From an uncultured Methanomassiliicoccales archaeon (lineage in GTDB: Archaea > Thermoplasmatota > Thermoplasmata > Methanomassiliicoccales > Methanomethylophilaceae), in contig CAKQHC010000002.1 of NCBI GenBank assembly GCA_934234005.1, forward strand, positions 1 to 37,805: a DNA stretch of 37,805 bases, written 5' to 3'. Each line of letters begins with the position of its first letter. Positions within the stretch are counted from its first letter, which is position 1. A program made the position numbers and the translations under genes. Below the pieces are notes generated by a model. It did no database searches. It had not been told where the DNA came from and saw nothing but the letters and a program-made list of their open reading frames with translations. Positions 7,914 to 16,085 of this stretch are shown here, piece by piece.

Positions 7914-8942
7914 ATGTCATTCTTAAAGCGCAAACCGAAAGGACCGTTTCTGAAAACAGAACCGCTCAACCTTCATTGGGATACGGAAGATCCGTTCATA
8001 TTCGCATCTCATCACGAAGATGATTATCCGCACGGCAACAGACAGCAGGCTCCCCCGCTGGAAGAGATTGCCGGAAGAAATTTGGGACGCGATTACAAAA
8101 TCAGATTCGGATTCAGAATGTACAACGGCAAAGTTGTCCCCGGATTTCCCAAACATGCGCACTGGGGTTACGAGACCGTAACGCTTCCCGCAAAAGGATA
8201 TGTCGACCATTTCGATACCGACCGCAACAACGGTCGCTTCGGTTTCGGGGATGTCCAATGGGTATGCGCTTCCGGAAAATACGAACATTGCGAAATGTAC
8301 CCTCTGACGGAACAGGAAAAACGCAATCCGAACGACATTACGCAGATATTCCTTAATTTACCTTTGGAAGACAAAAATAAGGAAAATTCTCTGTCGACCG
8401 TCTGGAGAGAAGAATCGGTCCATGTAGCAAAAAACGGATGTGACGCCCATATATTATGCGGAAAATACGGAGAGGCTTCCTGTGCATCCCCCAATCCGCT
8501 TTCTTGGTCGCATAATCATTTCGTGAGAATAATCAGACTTGTCATGCAACCCGGATCGTCGTTCGTTCTGGATCCGGTTCCGCCCGGGATCAACAGAAAC
8601 ATATATTTTGTATCCGGAAAAACCGCCGTGATTCTGAATGAAGAAGTCGAATACAGCTACAGAATCAAAATAGAACCGGAAAAGGAAGTGAAAATCGAAA
8701 ACGGACCCGAAGAATCCGTGATGTGGATTCTGGAAGGAGAACCTATAGGTCAAAAGATGTCTTCTTTCGGGCCGATAGTTCTTGCCTCTGACAAGGAAGT
8801 GCGCGAAGCTCTGAATGACGTACGTTCTACCGAACTTACAAACTGGCCTTTTGATGTTATAGACAAAGCACAACCTCTCGGTTCCGGCCGTTTCCTGGAA
8901 TACGGTGACGGGAGACGCTCCGAACCTCCGAAAACTGAATAA
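7914..8942 (+). CDS. Pirin-family cupin protein
   Basis: The ATG at 7914 is preferred over an upstream reading from 7809 that runs through the ligase gene. The resulting 342-residue bicupin matches pirin. FPKHAHWGYETVT gives the HxH metal site and the Glu/Thr strand, and GDVQWVCASGKYEHCEM matches the usual GDVQWMTAG...HSEM segment with its third histidine. A second cupin follows with PGSSFVLDPVPPG. Pirins bind iron or other metals; reported activities include quercetin dioxygenase and transcription cofactor roles, and none can be assigned here. The protein is longer than common pirins (about 230-300) and has an extended N-terminus naming a charged HHEDDYPHG stretch. The ligase gene ends 32 bases upstream. 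Confidence 0.8.
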   Translation: MSFLKRKPKGPFLKTEPLNLHWDTEDPFIFASHHEDDYPHGNRQQAPPLEEIAGRNLGRDYKIRFGFRMYNGKVVPGFPKHAHWGYETVTLPAKGYVDHFDTDRNNGRFGFGDVQWVCASGKYEHCEMYPLTEQEKRNPNDITQIFLNLPLEDKNKENSLSTVWREESVHVAKNGCDAHILCGKYGEASCASPNPLSWSHNHFVRIIRLVMQPGSSFVLDPVPPGINRNIYFVSGKTAVILNEEVEYSYRIKIEPEKEVKIENGPEESVMWILEGEPIGQKMSSFGPIVLASDKEVREALNDVRSTELTNWPFDVIDKAQPLGSGRFLEYGDGRRSEPPKTE

Positions 8943-8945
8943 AAT

Positions 8946-8966
8946 GGCCCTTACGGGCCTGTTTTT
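8946..8966. terminator. Stem-loop plus T-run between convergent genes
   Basis: GGCCC-TTAC-GGGCC forms a 5-bp GC stem, followed by TG and five T. It lies between the pirin stop (8942) and the end of the convergent cbiC gene (8966) and probably ends the rightward transcript. Confidence 0.6.
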
Positions 8967-9595
8967 CATCCTTTGTAATATATCATGGCATTACAGATTG
9001 TAGCTGCAATATTGGATCCGCCCTTTCTTCCCTTGGGAACTATGAACGGAATACCGCGCTCCATGATAAGTTCTTTGGATTCCACCACATTGACGAAACC
9101 GACCGGAGCACCGATGATCAATGCAGGTTTGACTTCTCCCGCATCAATGAGTTCGGCAAGCCTTACCAATGCCGTAGGTGCATTGCCGATGGCAAAGATT
9201 ACAGGATGTTTCTTTGCTTCCTCTGCGCCTTTTTCCATACATATCGTAGCACGGGTGCATCCGCGCGCTTTAGCTTCGGCAGCAACGTCGTCATCGCTGA
9301 TATAACAGTGGACTTCTCCTCCGAACGCTCCCAGTTTCTTTTTGTTGATTCCTGCCGCGGCCATTTTGGTATCGGTCACTATGTGGGCACCTGCCCTTAT
9401 GGCGGCTACACCGATTTCGGCGGCATTCTCGGAAAATACCAGATTGTCTGCATAATCGAAATCGGCGGATGTGTGTATGCACCTCTTTACGATTGAAAAC
9501 TGGGGTTCCGGCCACGTTCTGCCGTTTAACTCAGACGTAATTATCTCCATACTGCGTTTCTCTATGTCTTCCGGTTTGACTATTTCTATTGTCAT
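8966..9595 (-). CDS. cbiC: Cobalt-precorrin-8 methylmutase
   Basis: This 209-residue protein is the methylmutase that moves the C11 methyl group to C12 to give cobyrinate late in the anaerobic route. The motif CIHTSADFDY contains His41, matching the catalytic histidine of CobH/CbiC. VTDTKMAAAG, the segment APVGFVNVVESK and the glycine-rich KGRKGGSNIAATICNA near the end are also family hallmarks. Length agrees with the family (about 205-215). It is the last gene of the leftward operon cbiL-cbiF-cbiH-cbiC and starts four bases after the cbiH stop. Confidence 0.95.
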   Translation of the reverse strand: MTIEIVKPEDIEKRSMEIITSELNGRTWPEPQFSIVKRCIHTSADFDYADNLVFSENAAEIGVAAIRAGAHIVTDTKMAAAGINKKKLGAFGGEVHCYISDDDVAAEAKARGCTRATICMEKGAEEAKKHPVIFAIGNAPTALVRLAELIDAGEVKPALIIGAPVGFVNVVESKELIMERGIPFIVPKGRKGGSNIAATICNAMIYYKG

Positions 9596-9599
9596 GATA

Positions 9600-10340
9600 T
9601 CACTCTTTATAGTCGTATCCTCTTGGAGTTATCATACGTCCTTTGGACACATATGTCTGTGAATTGCCGATTATTACTATGCTGAACATGTCAACATCGG
9701 CTTTGTCTAGTTCCCCCAGTGTGGTAACTATCGATTTTTCATCGGATCTGCCTGCATTACGTACAATTCCCACGGGTGTCTCGGGTTTCCTGTACTTTAG
9801 AAGAATTTCTCTTGCACGATCCAAATATTCCGTTCTGGTCTTGGATTTGGGATTGTACAGGCATACGATCATGTCGCCCTGTCCGGCACAGTCCACACGT
9901 TTCATTATGAGATCGAGGGGAGTCATCAAATCGGAAAGACTTATTATCGCCAAATCGTGCATGAGCGGCGCCCCCAGAATTGAAGCAGCCGTAGACGCTG
10001 CCGTTATGCCGGGAACGACATCGATATCGATATCGGCACCCATATCGTCGGCCAGTTCGTATATTATCCCGGCCATACCGTATATTCCGGAATCTCCGGA
10101 TGAAATCATGGCCACATCCATGCCGGTCATGGCATCCTCGATTGCCATTCTGCATCTTTCGACTTCTTTCATCATGCCGGTGGCCTTGTAAACTTTATCC
10201 GGAAAAATCGGTTTCATCAGATTGACGTATGTCGTATATCCCGTAACGACATCCGCATTCTGTATGGCTTCCGCAGCTTTGAACGTCATGTGCTCTTTTC
10301 CGCCGGGTCCGAAACCTACAACATGTAGTTTTCCTTTCAT
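9600..10340 (-). CDS. cbiH: Cobalt-factor III C17-methyltransferase (precorrin-3B methylase family)
   Basis: The enzyme transfers a methyl group from S-adenosylmethionine to C17 and drives ring contraction. The start has the SAM-dependent tetrapyrrole methylase signature VVGFGPGG. Next come TGYTTYVNL, the SSGDSGIYGMAG motif, and VVPGITAASTAASILGAPL. The segment CLYNPKSKTR is typical of CbiH/CobJ. A GTG at 10349 could add three residues and overlaps the cbiF stop as GTGA. I prefer ATG at 10340 because AAGGAG lies eight bases before it, whereas it would touch the GTG. The result is 246 residues. Confidence 0.93.
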   Translation of the reverse strand: MKGKLHVVGFGPGGKEHMTFKAAEAIQNADVVTGYTTYVNLMKPIFPDKVYKATGMMKEVERCRMAIEDAMTGMDVAMISSGDSGIYGMAGIIYELADDMGADIDIDVVPGITAASTAASILGAPLMHDLAIISLSDLMTPLDLIMKRVDCAGQGDMIVCLYNPKSKTRTEYLDRAREILLKYRKPETPVGIVRNAGRSDEKSIVTTLGELDKADVDMFSIVIIGNSQTYVSKGRMITPRGYDYKE

Positions 10341-10345
10341 GCATC

Positions 10346-11101
10346 TCACTCCTTAGCCTGACGGAACTCTGTCGTGAAGTGCTTATCGTAGAGTTTCGAG
10401 AGATCGTATTCGTTTCCGAGGAAATCCCCTACCACGGTAAGAGCAGTCTTCTTTATTCCGGCATCCTTCACCTTACGCGCAATGTCCGAAATCGTACCGT
10501 AAACTATCTTCTGGTCCGGCCATGTAGCCTTATAAACAACGGCAACGGGCGTATCCGGAGAATATCCTCCTTCCAGAAGCTGTTCGGTCATTTTATCCAT
10601 GAATCCTATCGAAAGGAAAATCACCATTGACGCATGGTGTCTGGCAAGATCGGACAGCTTTTCTCCTTCGGGCATAGGCGTTTTGCCTTCCATCCTTGTC
10701 AGAATGACAGTCTGACTTTTTCCGGGAAGCGTATACTCCTTGTTGAGGACGGCTGCCGTTCCCAAAAACGAACTTACGCCGGGAATTACCTCATAGGTTA
10801 TGCCGAGCCTGTCCAGCCTGTCCATCTGTTCTCTGTGCGCACCGTATATTGCCGGATCGCCGGTGTGTACACGCACACACTTCTTGCCGTCCTTTTCCGC
10901 TTCTTCCATAACGGCAATTACTTCGTCGAGATCCATCAAAGCGCTGTTGTAAATTTTTGCCCCGTCTTTATGGCCTGAAAGGACTTCGGGATTGACGAGG
11001 GATCCCGCATAAATTATGACGTCTGCCGAATCGATCAGTTTCTTTCCTTTGAGTGTAAGCAATTCCGGATCTCCGGGACCTGCTCCTATAAATGATATCA
11101 T
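10346..11101 (-). CDS. cbiF: Cobalt-precorrin-4 C11-methyltransferase
   Basis: This 251-residue methylase has the N-terminal glycine-rich loop FIGAGPGDPELLTLKG, then YAGSLVNPEVL, which is specific to CbiF/CobM. VHTGDPAIYGAHREQMD and VIPGVSSFLGTAA follow, and TRMEGKTPMP lies in the linker to the second domain. It methylates C11 of cobalt-precorrin-4 with S-adenosylmethionine. Its ATG overlaps the cbiL stop codon by four bases (ATGA), which indicates coupled translation. An AAGGAG close to its own end serves the following cbiH. Confidence 0.95.
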   Translation of the reverse strand: MISFIGAGPGDPELLTLKGKKLIDSADVIIYAGSLVNPEVLSGHKDGAKIYNSALMDLDEVIAVMEEAEKDGKKCVRVHTGDPAIYGAHREQMDRLDRLGITYEVIPGVSSFLGTAAVLNKEYTLPGKSQTVILTRMEGKTPMPEGEKLSDLARHHASMVIFLSIGFMDKMTEQLLEGGYSPDTPVAVVYKATWPDQKIVYGTISDIARKVKDAGIKKTALTVVGDFLGNEYDLSKLYDKHFTTEFRQAKE

Positions 11102-11817
11102 GTGTGTGTCTCCTTGTTGTGATTTTTCTTTATAATCACTGTCGTGAAATAACTGTAAGAACGTTCTCTGTCCAGAATACCGATGTATTGATCGGACATT
11201 CCGACATTGCTAATGACCGTAGCAGCATCTGTCGGAATTCCTTTTGATTCCATCATGTCCATTATCTTCGGTATAGATTTGAACGCCTTCATGACTACTA
11301 TATTGTCGAATGCATCCATGGCAACGGAAAGCAATTCCGAATTCTCCTTCGCCATGGGAACAATGGCCAAACCTTCGTTGTTGAGCGTGAGCGGCAGTCC
11401 CGCCACAGCGGCACCGTGGCAGAACGACGGTATTCCCGGAACGATTTCTACCTCGTAACCGTTCTCTTCTATTGCTTCCTTGATGTACATGAACGTACTG
11501 TACACGCCCACATCACCCAACGTAACCATGGCAATATCTTTCCCTTCGCCTAGAAGCGAACACAGACTGCGTATAGCTTCGTCATGCCCCGCTTTCCAAT
11601 CCCTGTCGTCGGGACTCATGCTGAAGAGGAATTCCCTCACGTCGCGTCCTTCCAAACTGACGGACGGTCTGATAATCTCCAACGCCGTACTTCCGTCGCC
11701 GGGACGCTTCACCGGATATGCGATTATATCGCATGAATCCAAAATCTCTTTGGCTCTGTGCGTCTGCAATCCCGGATCTCCTGGACCTACGCCCACACCG
11801 TACATTCTACCTGTCAT
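11098..11817 (-). CDS. cbiL: Cobalt-factor II / precorrin-2 C20-methyltransferase
   Basis: This is the first gene of the leftward cbi operon, 239 residues from the chosen start. GVGVGPGDPGLQTHRAKEIL is the methylase loop, and IAYPVKRPGDGSTAL matches CbiL/CobI substrate-binding segments. TLGDVGVYSTFMYI and VPGIPSFCHGAA are the family's GD and PGI motifs. It adds the C20 methyl group that is later lost at ring contraction. Two ATGs compete: 11823 and 11817. GGAG sits only one base before 11823 but seven before 11817, so I chose 11817. A TATA-like box at 11863-11873 is shared with the divergent cbiD. Confidence 0.93.
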   Translation of the reverse strand: MTGRMYGVGVGPGDPGLQTHRAKEILDSCDIIAYPVKRPGDGSTALEIIRPSVSLEGRDVREFLFSMSPDDRDWKAGHDEAIRSLCSLLGEGKDIAMVTLGDVGVYSTFMYIKEAIEENGYEVEIVPGIPSFCHGAAVAGLPLTLNNEGLAIVPMAKENSELLSVAMDAFDNIVVMKAFKSIPKIMDMMESKGIPTDAATVISNVGMSDQYIGILDRERSYSYFTTVIIKKNHNKETHT

Positions 11818-11823
11818 TTCCAT

Positions 11824-11927
11824 TCTCCAAATAATTACGGTCGGCTCCCCAATCCATTCGAAAGTATATAATCTGGTTTATCTATCCAATAGACCTGAAG
11901 AGTATAGAATCAGCAGGGAGAACAGAT
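11824..11927. promoter_or_regulatory. Divergent promoter region of the two cbi operons
   Basis: These 104 bases separate cbiL (left) and cbiD (right). AGTATATAATC (11863-11873) reads as a box A for the leftward transcript, about 46-56 bases before the cbiL start, leaving a short leader with a GGAG ribosome site. TTTATCTAT (11878-11886) is the best rightward box, with GGGAG before the cbiD ATG. The near overlap of the two boxes means one bound regulator could control both operons. No cobalamin riboswitch element was seen. Confidence 0.5.
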
Positions 11928-13082
11928 ATGGCCAGCACAAAAAATGATTACTATGTCATGGTCAATAACCGCAGACTCAGATGCGGACACACGACGGGTA
12001 CGTGCGCAGCCGCAGCATCCAAAGCTGCCGCAGAGGCGCTGCTGACCGGAAAGAATGTTGAATCGGTATCGATTGCCACGCCCAAAGGAATTGTGCTGAA
12101 CCTTCCCGTGGAGGATATGAGCCGTATCGGAACCGCCGTCAGATGTGCCGTCAGAAAAGACGGCGGAGACGACATAGATGCCACAAACGGCATTTTGGTA
12201 TACGCCGAAGTAACAAAAACAGAGCACGGTATCGAAATCGGCGGAGGCGAGGGAGTGGGTACCGTCACACGCAAGGGTTTGGATCAACCCGTCGGAAATG
12301 CGGCAATAAACCGTGTCCCGCGCCAAATGATATCGGAAGCCCTGTCGGATGTTTCGTTTGCCACAGGATATTCCGGAGGGCTCCGTACCGTTATATCCGT
12401 TCCCGAAGGCATCAATATTGCCAACAAAACATTCAATCCGCGTCTTGGAATAACCGGCGGCATTTCGATACTTGGAACCAGCGGAATTGTGGAACCGATG
12501 AGCGAGACGGCTCTGATAGACACGATAAAAACGGAAATGAGGATGCGTGTTGCCAACGGAAACCGCACATTATTGGTCGTTCCCGGAAACTACGGAAAAG
12601 ATTTTACGGAAAACATACCGGGAATAAATCAGGAGTTTGCCGTAAAATGCAGTAACTTTGTGGGAGAAATGCTTGATTATGCCGTCGAACTCGGCGTAGA
12701 TATACTGTTAGTGGCAAATTTGGGCAAACTTGTCAAAGTGGCAGGAGGCATAATGAATACACACTCACGCAATGCCGACTGCAGAATGGAGATACTCGCG
12801 GCAAACATGGCTGTTGCCGGAGGAAGTATCGAATCCGTAAGAAAAATCATGAAATGCATCTCAACGGATGATGCTTTGGAAGTAATAGAGGGCGAGGGCT
12901 TCCTGAAAAAAGTATCCGAAATACTTGTGGAAAAAGTCGAATTCTACATGAACCACCGCACCGGAGGGGCAATACGTACGGGTGCGGTGATGTTCTCTTC
13001 CGTATACGGATTGCTTGGCAAAACCGGGTCTGCGGATGAACTCATTGAATGTATAAGGAGGGAATTTTCCGATGAAAATTAA
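11928..13082 (+). CDS. cbiD: Cobalt-precorrin-5B C1-methyltransferase
   Basis: The 384-residue protein is CbiD, the methyltransferase unrelated to the other corrin methylases that adds the C1 methyl group. RLRCGHTTGTCAAAASKAAAEAL near the start is the diagnostic motif. GGEGVGTVTRKGL, RLGITGGISILGTSGIV and VPGNYGKDF are further conserved segments. It is the first gene of the rightward operon. The ribosome site GGGAG lies seven bases before ATG 11928. The cbiG start overlaps its end by 11 bases, and a strong AAGGAGGG inside the last codons of cbiD serves cbiG. Confidence 0.95.
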   Translation: MASTKNDYYVMVNNRRLRCGHTTGTCAAAASKAAAEALLTGKNVESVSIATPKGIVLNLPVEDMSRIGTAVRCAVRKDGGDDIDATNGILVYAEVTKTEHGIEIGGGEGVGTVTRKGLDQPVGNAAINRVPRQMISEALSDVSFATGYSGGLRTVISVPEGINIANKTFNPRLGITGGISILGTSGIVEPMSETALIDTIKTEMRMRVANGNRTLLVVPGNYGKDFTENIPGINQEFAVKCSNFVGEMLDYAVELGVDILLVANLGKLVKVAGGIMNTHSRNADCRMEILAANMAVAGGSIESVRKIMKCISTDDALEVIEGEGFLKKVSEILVEKVEFYMNHRTGGAIRTGAVMFSSVYGLLGKTGSADELIECIRREFSDEN

Positions 13083-14103
13083 TGTTGTTGCGTTCACCGG
13101 AAACGGATGTAAAACAGCAATCGAAGTGAAGAAGGCACTTGAATCCGAAAATGAAGTGCACCTGTGTTGCAAGACAACCCATGATTCTTTCGGCGTAACG
13201 AATCTGGAAGGCAAGTTATCCGACTATATCGGCTCCTGGTTCGAAACGTACGATGCACTGATATTCATAGGAGCAGTCGGTATTGCGATAAGATACATCG
13301 CACCGCACATAAAATCCAAGCTGACAGATCCGGCTGTCGTATCCATGGACGAACACGGCAGGTGGGCTATCGCACTGTTGTCCGGACACATCGGAGGCGC
13401 TAACGATTTAACCAACAGAATATCGTCTGCCATGGGTTGCGAAGCGATAGTGACAACCGCCACCGACATAAACAGCAAGTTTGCCGTGGATACTTTTGCG
13501 GTACGCAACAAACTGCGCATCACGGCCATAGGAACCGCCAAAGATGTTGCGGCAAGAGTATTGGACGGCAGATTTGTCGGATTTTGCAGCGAAATACCCG
13601 TCGAAGGAAGTATGGGTAACGGCCTGACGCCTGCCGATACCGGAGAATTCGGAGTATGCATATCATACGATCCGTACAAAACTCCGTTCGATCGCACCCT
13701 GAATCTCGTTCCGATGGATATAGTCCTTGGAATAGGTTGCAGACGCGGAATCGATCCGGAATCTATGAAAGAATTTGTATGCGATATGCTGAAAAAAATG
13801 AATATTGCAGAAGAAAGGGTCGGTATGATCTGCAGCATAACCCTCAAAAAAGACGAATTGGCAATAAAGGAACTTGCAAAATATTTCAAATCGCCGTTGA
13901 GATTCTTTACATCCGAACAGCTTAATGCCCTGCCCGGAAAATTCACAAAATCCGACTTTGTGAAAAGCGTGGCATCCGTAGACTGTGTATGCGAAAGATC
14001 TGCCAGTATGATGGGTGGCGAACTTATATGCAAAAAAACAATTTGTAACGGAATGACTCTGGCAATAAGCAGAATTCCCGTAATAGCGAGGTTTCTCTCA
14101 TGA
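13072..14103 (+). CDS. cbiG: Cobalt-precorrin-5A hydrolase
   Basis: This 343-residue protein opens the delta-lactone of cobalt-precorrin-5A, releasing acetaldehyde. The N-terminal domain has FTGNGCKTA, then the central FIGAVGIAIRYIAPHIKSK motif and a region (VSMDEHGRWAIALLSGHIGGAND) characteristic of CbiG. The C-terminal domain starts at about residue 220 with LGIGCRRGIDPE, matching the CbiG C-terminal (CobE-like) fold. The gene overlaps cbiD by 11 bases and its stop overlaps the next start (ATGA at 14100-14103), indicating tight translational coupling. Confidence 0.93.
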   Translation: MKINVVAFTGNGCKTAIEVKKALESENEVHLCCKTTHDSFGVTNLEGKLSDYIGSWFETYDALIFIGAVGIAIRYIAPHIKSKLTDPAVVSMDEHGRWAIALLSGHIGGANDLTNRISSAMGCEAIVTTATDINSKFAVDTFAVRNKLRITAIGTAKDVAARVLDGRFVGFCSEIPVEGSMGNGLTPADTGEFGVCISYDPYKTPFDRTLNLVPMDIVLGIGCRRGIDPESMKEFVCDMLKKMNIAEERVGMICSITLKKDELAIKELAKYFKSPLRFFTSEQLNALPGKFTKSDFVKSVASVDCVCERSASMMGGELICKKTICNGMTLAISRIPVIARFLS

Positions 14104-16085
14104 AGGATCTTTTTGTATTCTCCGGAACTACCGAAGGCCGTACGCTTGCCGAATATTTTGCATCGCGCGGTATTATGGTTCATGTCCGTGTGGCAACAGA
14201 ATACGGCGCCGAAATAATGCCGAACGGTGAAAATATCAGCGTCAAAGTTGGAAGTTGCGGCGGAACCGAAGGAATAGCGAAAATTATCCGCGAAAATATG
14301 TTCTCCGTCGTAGCGGATGCCACCCATCCGTATGCCACTGTCATTTCCGGACATATACGCGAGGCATGTGCGACTACCGGTGCGGCATACATCCGCATAT
14401 CCCGCAATTCGTCTGATATCGGAGAAGATGTCATCGAAACCGACAGCATACGGGCTGCCGTAGATTATCTGAAGGACAAAAGCGGAAAAATTCTCGCCAC
14501 AACCGGTGCCAAGGAAGCCGAAGTTTACACCGAACTGCCTGATTTCAAAGAAAGAGTCGTCATGAGGGTGCTGTCCACGCTCCCCAGTATGGAAAAATGT
14601 TCATCATTGGGATTCGAGGGACGCAATCTAATCTGTGCTCAGGGTCCGTTTTCCGAAGAATGCAACTATGCAACACTCAGAGACAATAATATCGAATGGC
14701 TGGTTACAAAAGACTCCGGAACCGTCGGCGGTTTTGAAGATAAAATCCGTGCCGCACGCAGAGCCGGAACCAAAATCATACTGATTAGAAAACCTGAGGA
14801 CAACGGGATGTCCTTCAACGAAGCCGTATCCGTTCTGGAAGATAAATTGGGGCTGGAACACAAATCCTGTCCCGTCCCCGAGGGAAAAAGGAGAATATGT
14901 TTAATCGGTATAGGCATGGGTCCCGGAGATCTTACCCTCAGGGCACACAGAAAAATTTTGGAATCCGATTTACTGATCGGTGCGCGCAGGATGCTCGAAT
15001 CCGCCGATACAAACGGCAAGGACACTCTGGAAGAATACCGTGCCGACAAAATAAGGGAATACGCCGATTCGCATCCCGAATACCGCAACATATCCGTTCT
15101 TTTATCCGGAGACGTCGGGTTTTACAGCGGGGCTGCCAAACTGCTGGATGAATTTTCGGACGGAAAATATGATGTCGACACAGAATGCGGAATTTCTTCC
15201 GCAGTGTATCTCTGCTCCAAAATAGGTTCTTCGTGGCAGGACGTCCGTATGGTAAGCGCACACGGACGCGACTGCAACATAATCGGCCTGAGCCGTGTTA
15301 ATTCCAAACTGTTTACCCTTCTGTCCGGAGAAGATACCGTACATGACATGTGCAGAAAACTGTTCGAATACGGAATGGATGTCAGAGTGACCGTGGGACA
15401 GTGCTTCGGATATCCCGACGAGAAAATAGTCTCCGGAACACCTTCCGAACTTCTGGAAGAAAAGTTCGGAAATCTTTGTGTCGCATTGATAGAGAACAAA
15501 AATCCGGACGCCCGCAATCCCATAAACATCAGGGACGAGGAATTCATACGCGGAGACGCCCCGATGACCAAGAACGAAATCAGGACTCTGTCCGTATCCA
15601 AACTGAAACTGTGCGATGATTCCGTAGTGTATGACGTCGGTGCCGGAACAGGTTCCGTTTCGGTAGAAATGGCTCTGTGTGCCGTAAACGGAAAGGTCTA
15701 TGCCATAGAAAAAGAAGATGTCGCGGCGGATTTGATAGAAGTCAACAAGAAGAAATTCCTTGCCGACAATATAGTCGTAGTACGCGGACTGGCACCGGAT
15801 GCCTTTGCCGATCTGCCTGCCCCTACGCACGCATTCATAGGCGGATCGTCTGGTAATCTGAAAGAAATCGTTTCAGGCATATTGGAGAAAAATCCCCGTG
15901 TAAGGATTGTCATCAACTCCGTTACGCTGGAAACCATCGGAGAAACCATGAATGTAATCAAAGAACTGAACCTTGTAGAAGAAGAAACAACCTGTGTAAA
16001 CGTATCATGGGCACGCAGACTGGGGAGATATCACCTCATGACTGCCCAGAATCCGATTTACATCTCGGTGGTGAGAGGTTCATGA
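14100..16085 (+). CDS. cbiJET: CbiJ-CbiE-CbiT triple fusion (precorrin-6A reductase, C5-methylase, C15-methylase/decarboxylase)
   Basis: One 661-residue chain carries three enzymes. Residues 1-about 255 are precorrin-6A reductase (CbiJ/CobK): VFSGTTEGRTLAEYF at the start, DATHPYA, and VTKDSGTVGGFEDKI. Residues about 263-480 are CbiE, a SAM methylase with LIGIGMGPGDLTLRAH, LSGDVGFYSGA and SAHGRD. Residues about 485-661 are CbiT, with TKNEIRTLSVSKL and the Rossmann motif VYDVGAGTGSVSVEMA. Together they reduce cobalt-precorrin-6A, methylate C5 and C15, and decarboxylate the C12 side chain, giving cobalt-precorrin-8. CbiE-CbiT fusions (CobL) are well known; CbiJ in front of both is less usual. 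The gene overlaps cbiG before it and cbiA after it by four bases each. Confidence 0.93.
   Translation: MKDLFVFSGTTEGRTLAEYFASRGIMVHVRVATEYGAEIMPNGENISVKVGSCGGTEGIAKIIRENMFSVVADATHPYATVISGHIREACATTGAAYIRISRNSSDIGEDVIETDSIRAAVDYLKDKSGKILATTGAKEAEVYTELPDFKERVVMRVLSTLPSMEKCSSLGFEGRNLICAQGPFSEECNYATLRDNNIEWLVTKDSGTVGGFEDKIRAARRAGTKIILIRKPEDNGMSFNEAVSVLEDKLGLEHKSCPVPEGKRRICLIGIGMGPGDLTLRAHRKILESDLLIGARRMLESADTNGKDTLEEYRADKIREYADSHPEYRNISVLLSGDVGFYSGAAKLLDEFSDGKYDVDTECGISSAVYLCSKIGSSWQDVRMVSAHGRDCNIIGLSRVNSKLFTLLSGEDTVHDMCRKLFEYGMDVRVTVGQCFGYPDEKIVSGTPSELLEEKFGNLCVALIENKNPDARNPINIRDEEFIRGDAPMTKNEIRTLSVSKLKLCDDSVVYDVGAGTGSVSVEMALCAVNGKVYAIEKEDVAADLIEVNKKKFLADNIVVVRGLAPDAFADLPAPTHAFIGGSSGNLKEIVSGILEKNPRVRIVINSVTLETIGETMNVIKELNLVEEETTCVNVSWARRLGRYHLMTAQNPIYISVVRGS

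Noticed and set aside
11824..11927. Cobalamin riboswitch before the cbi operons
   Set aside because: No B12-box or conserved riboswitch core was found in the 104-base region, which is too short for a full element plus two promoters.
13224..14354. 376-codon leftward frame across cbiG and cbiJET
   Set aside because: It opposes two overlapping cbi genes with unmistakable motifs; only coincidental openness of the reverse frame.
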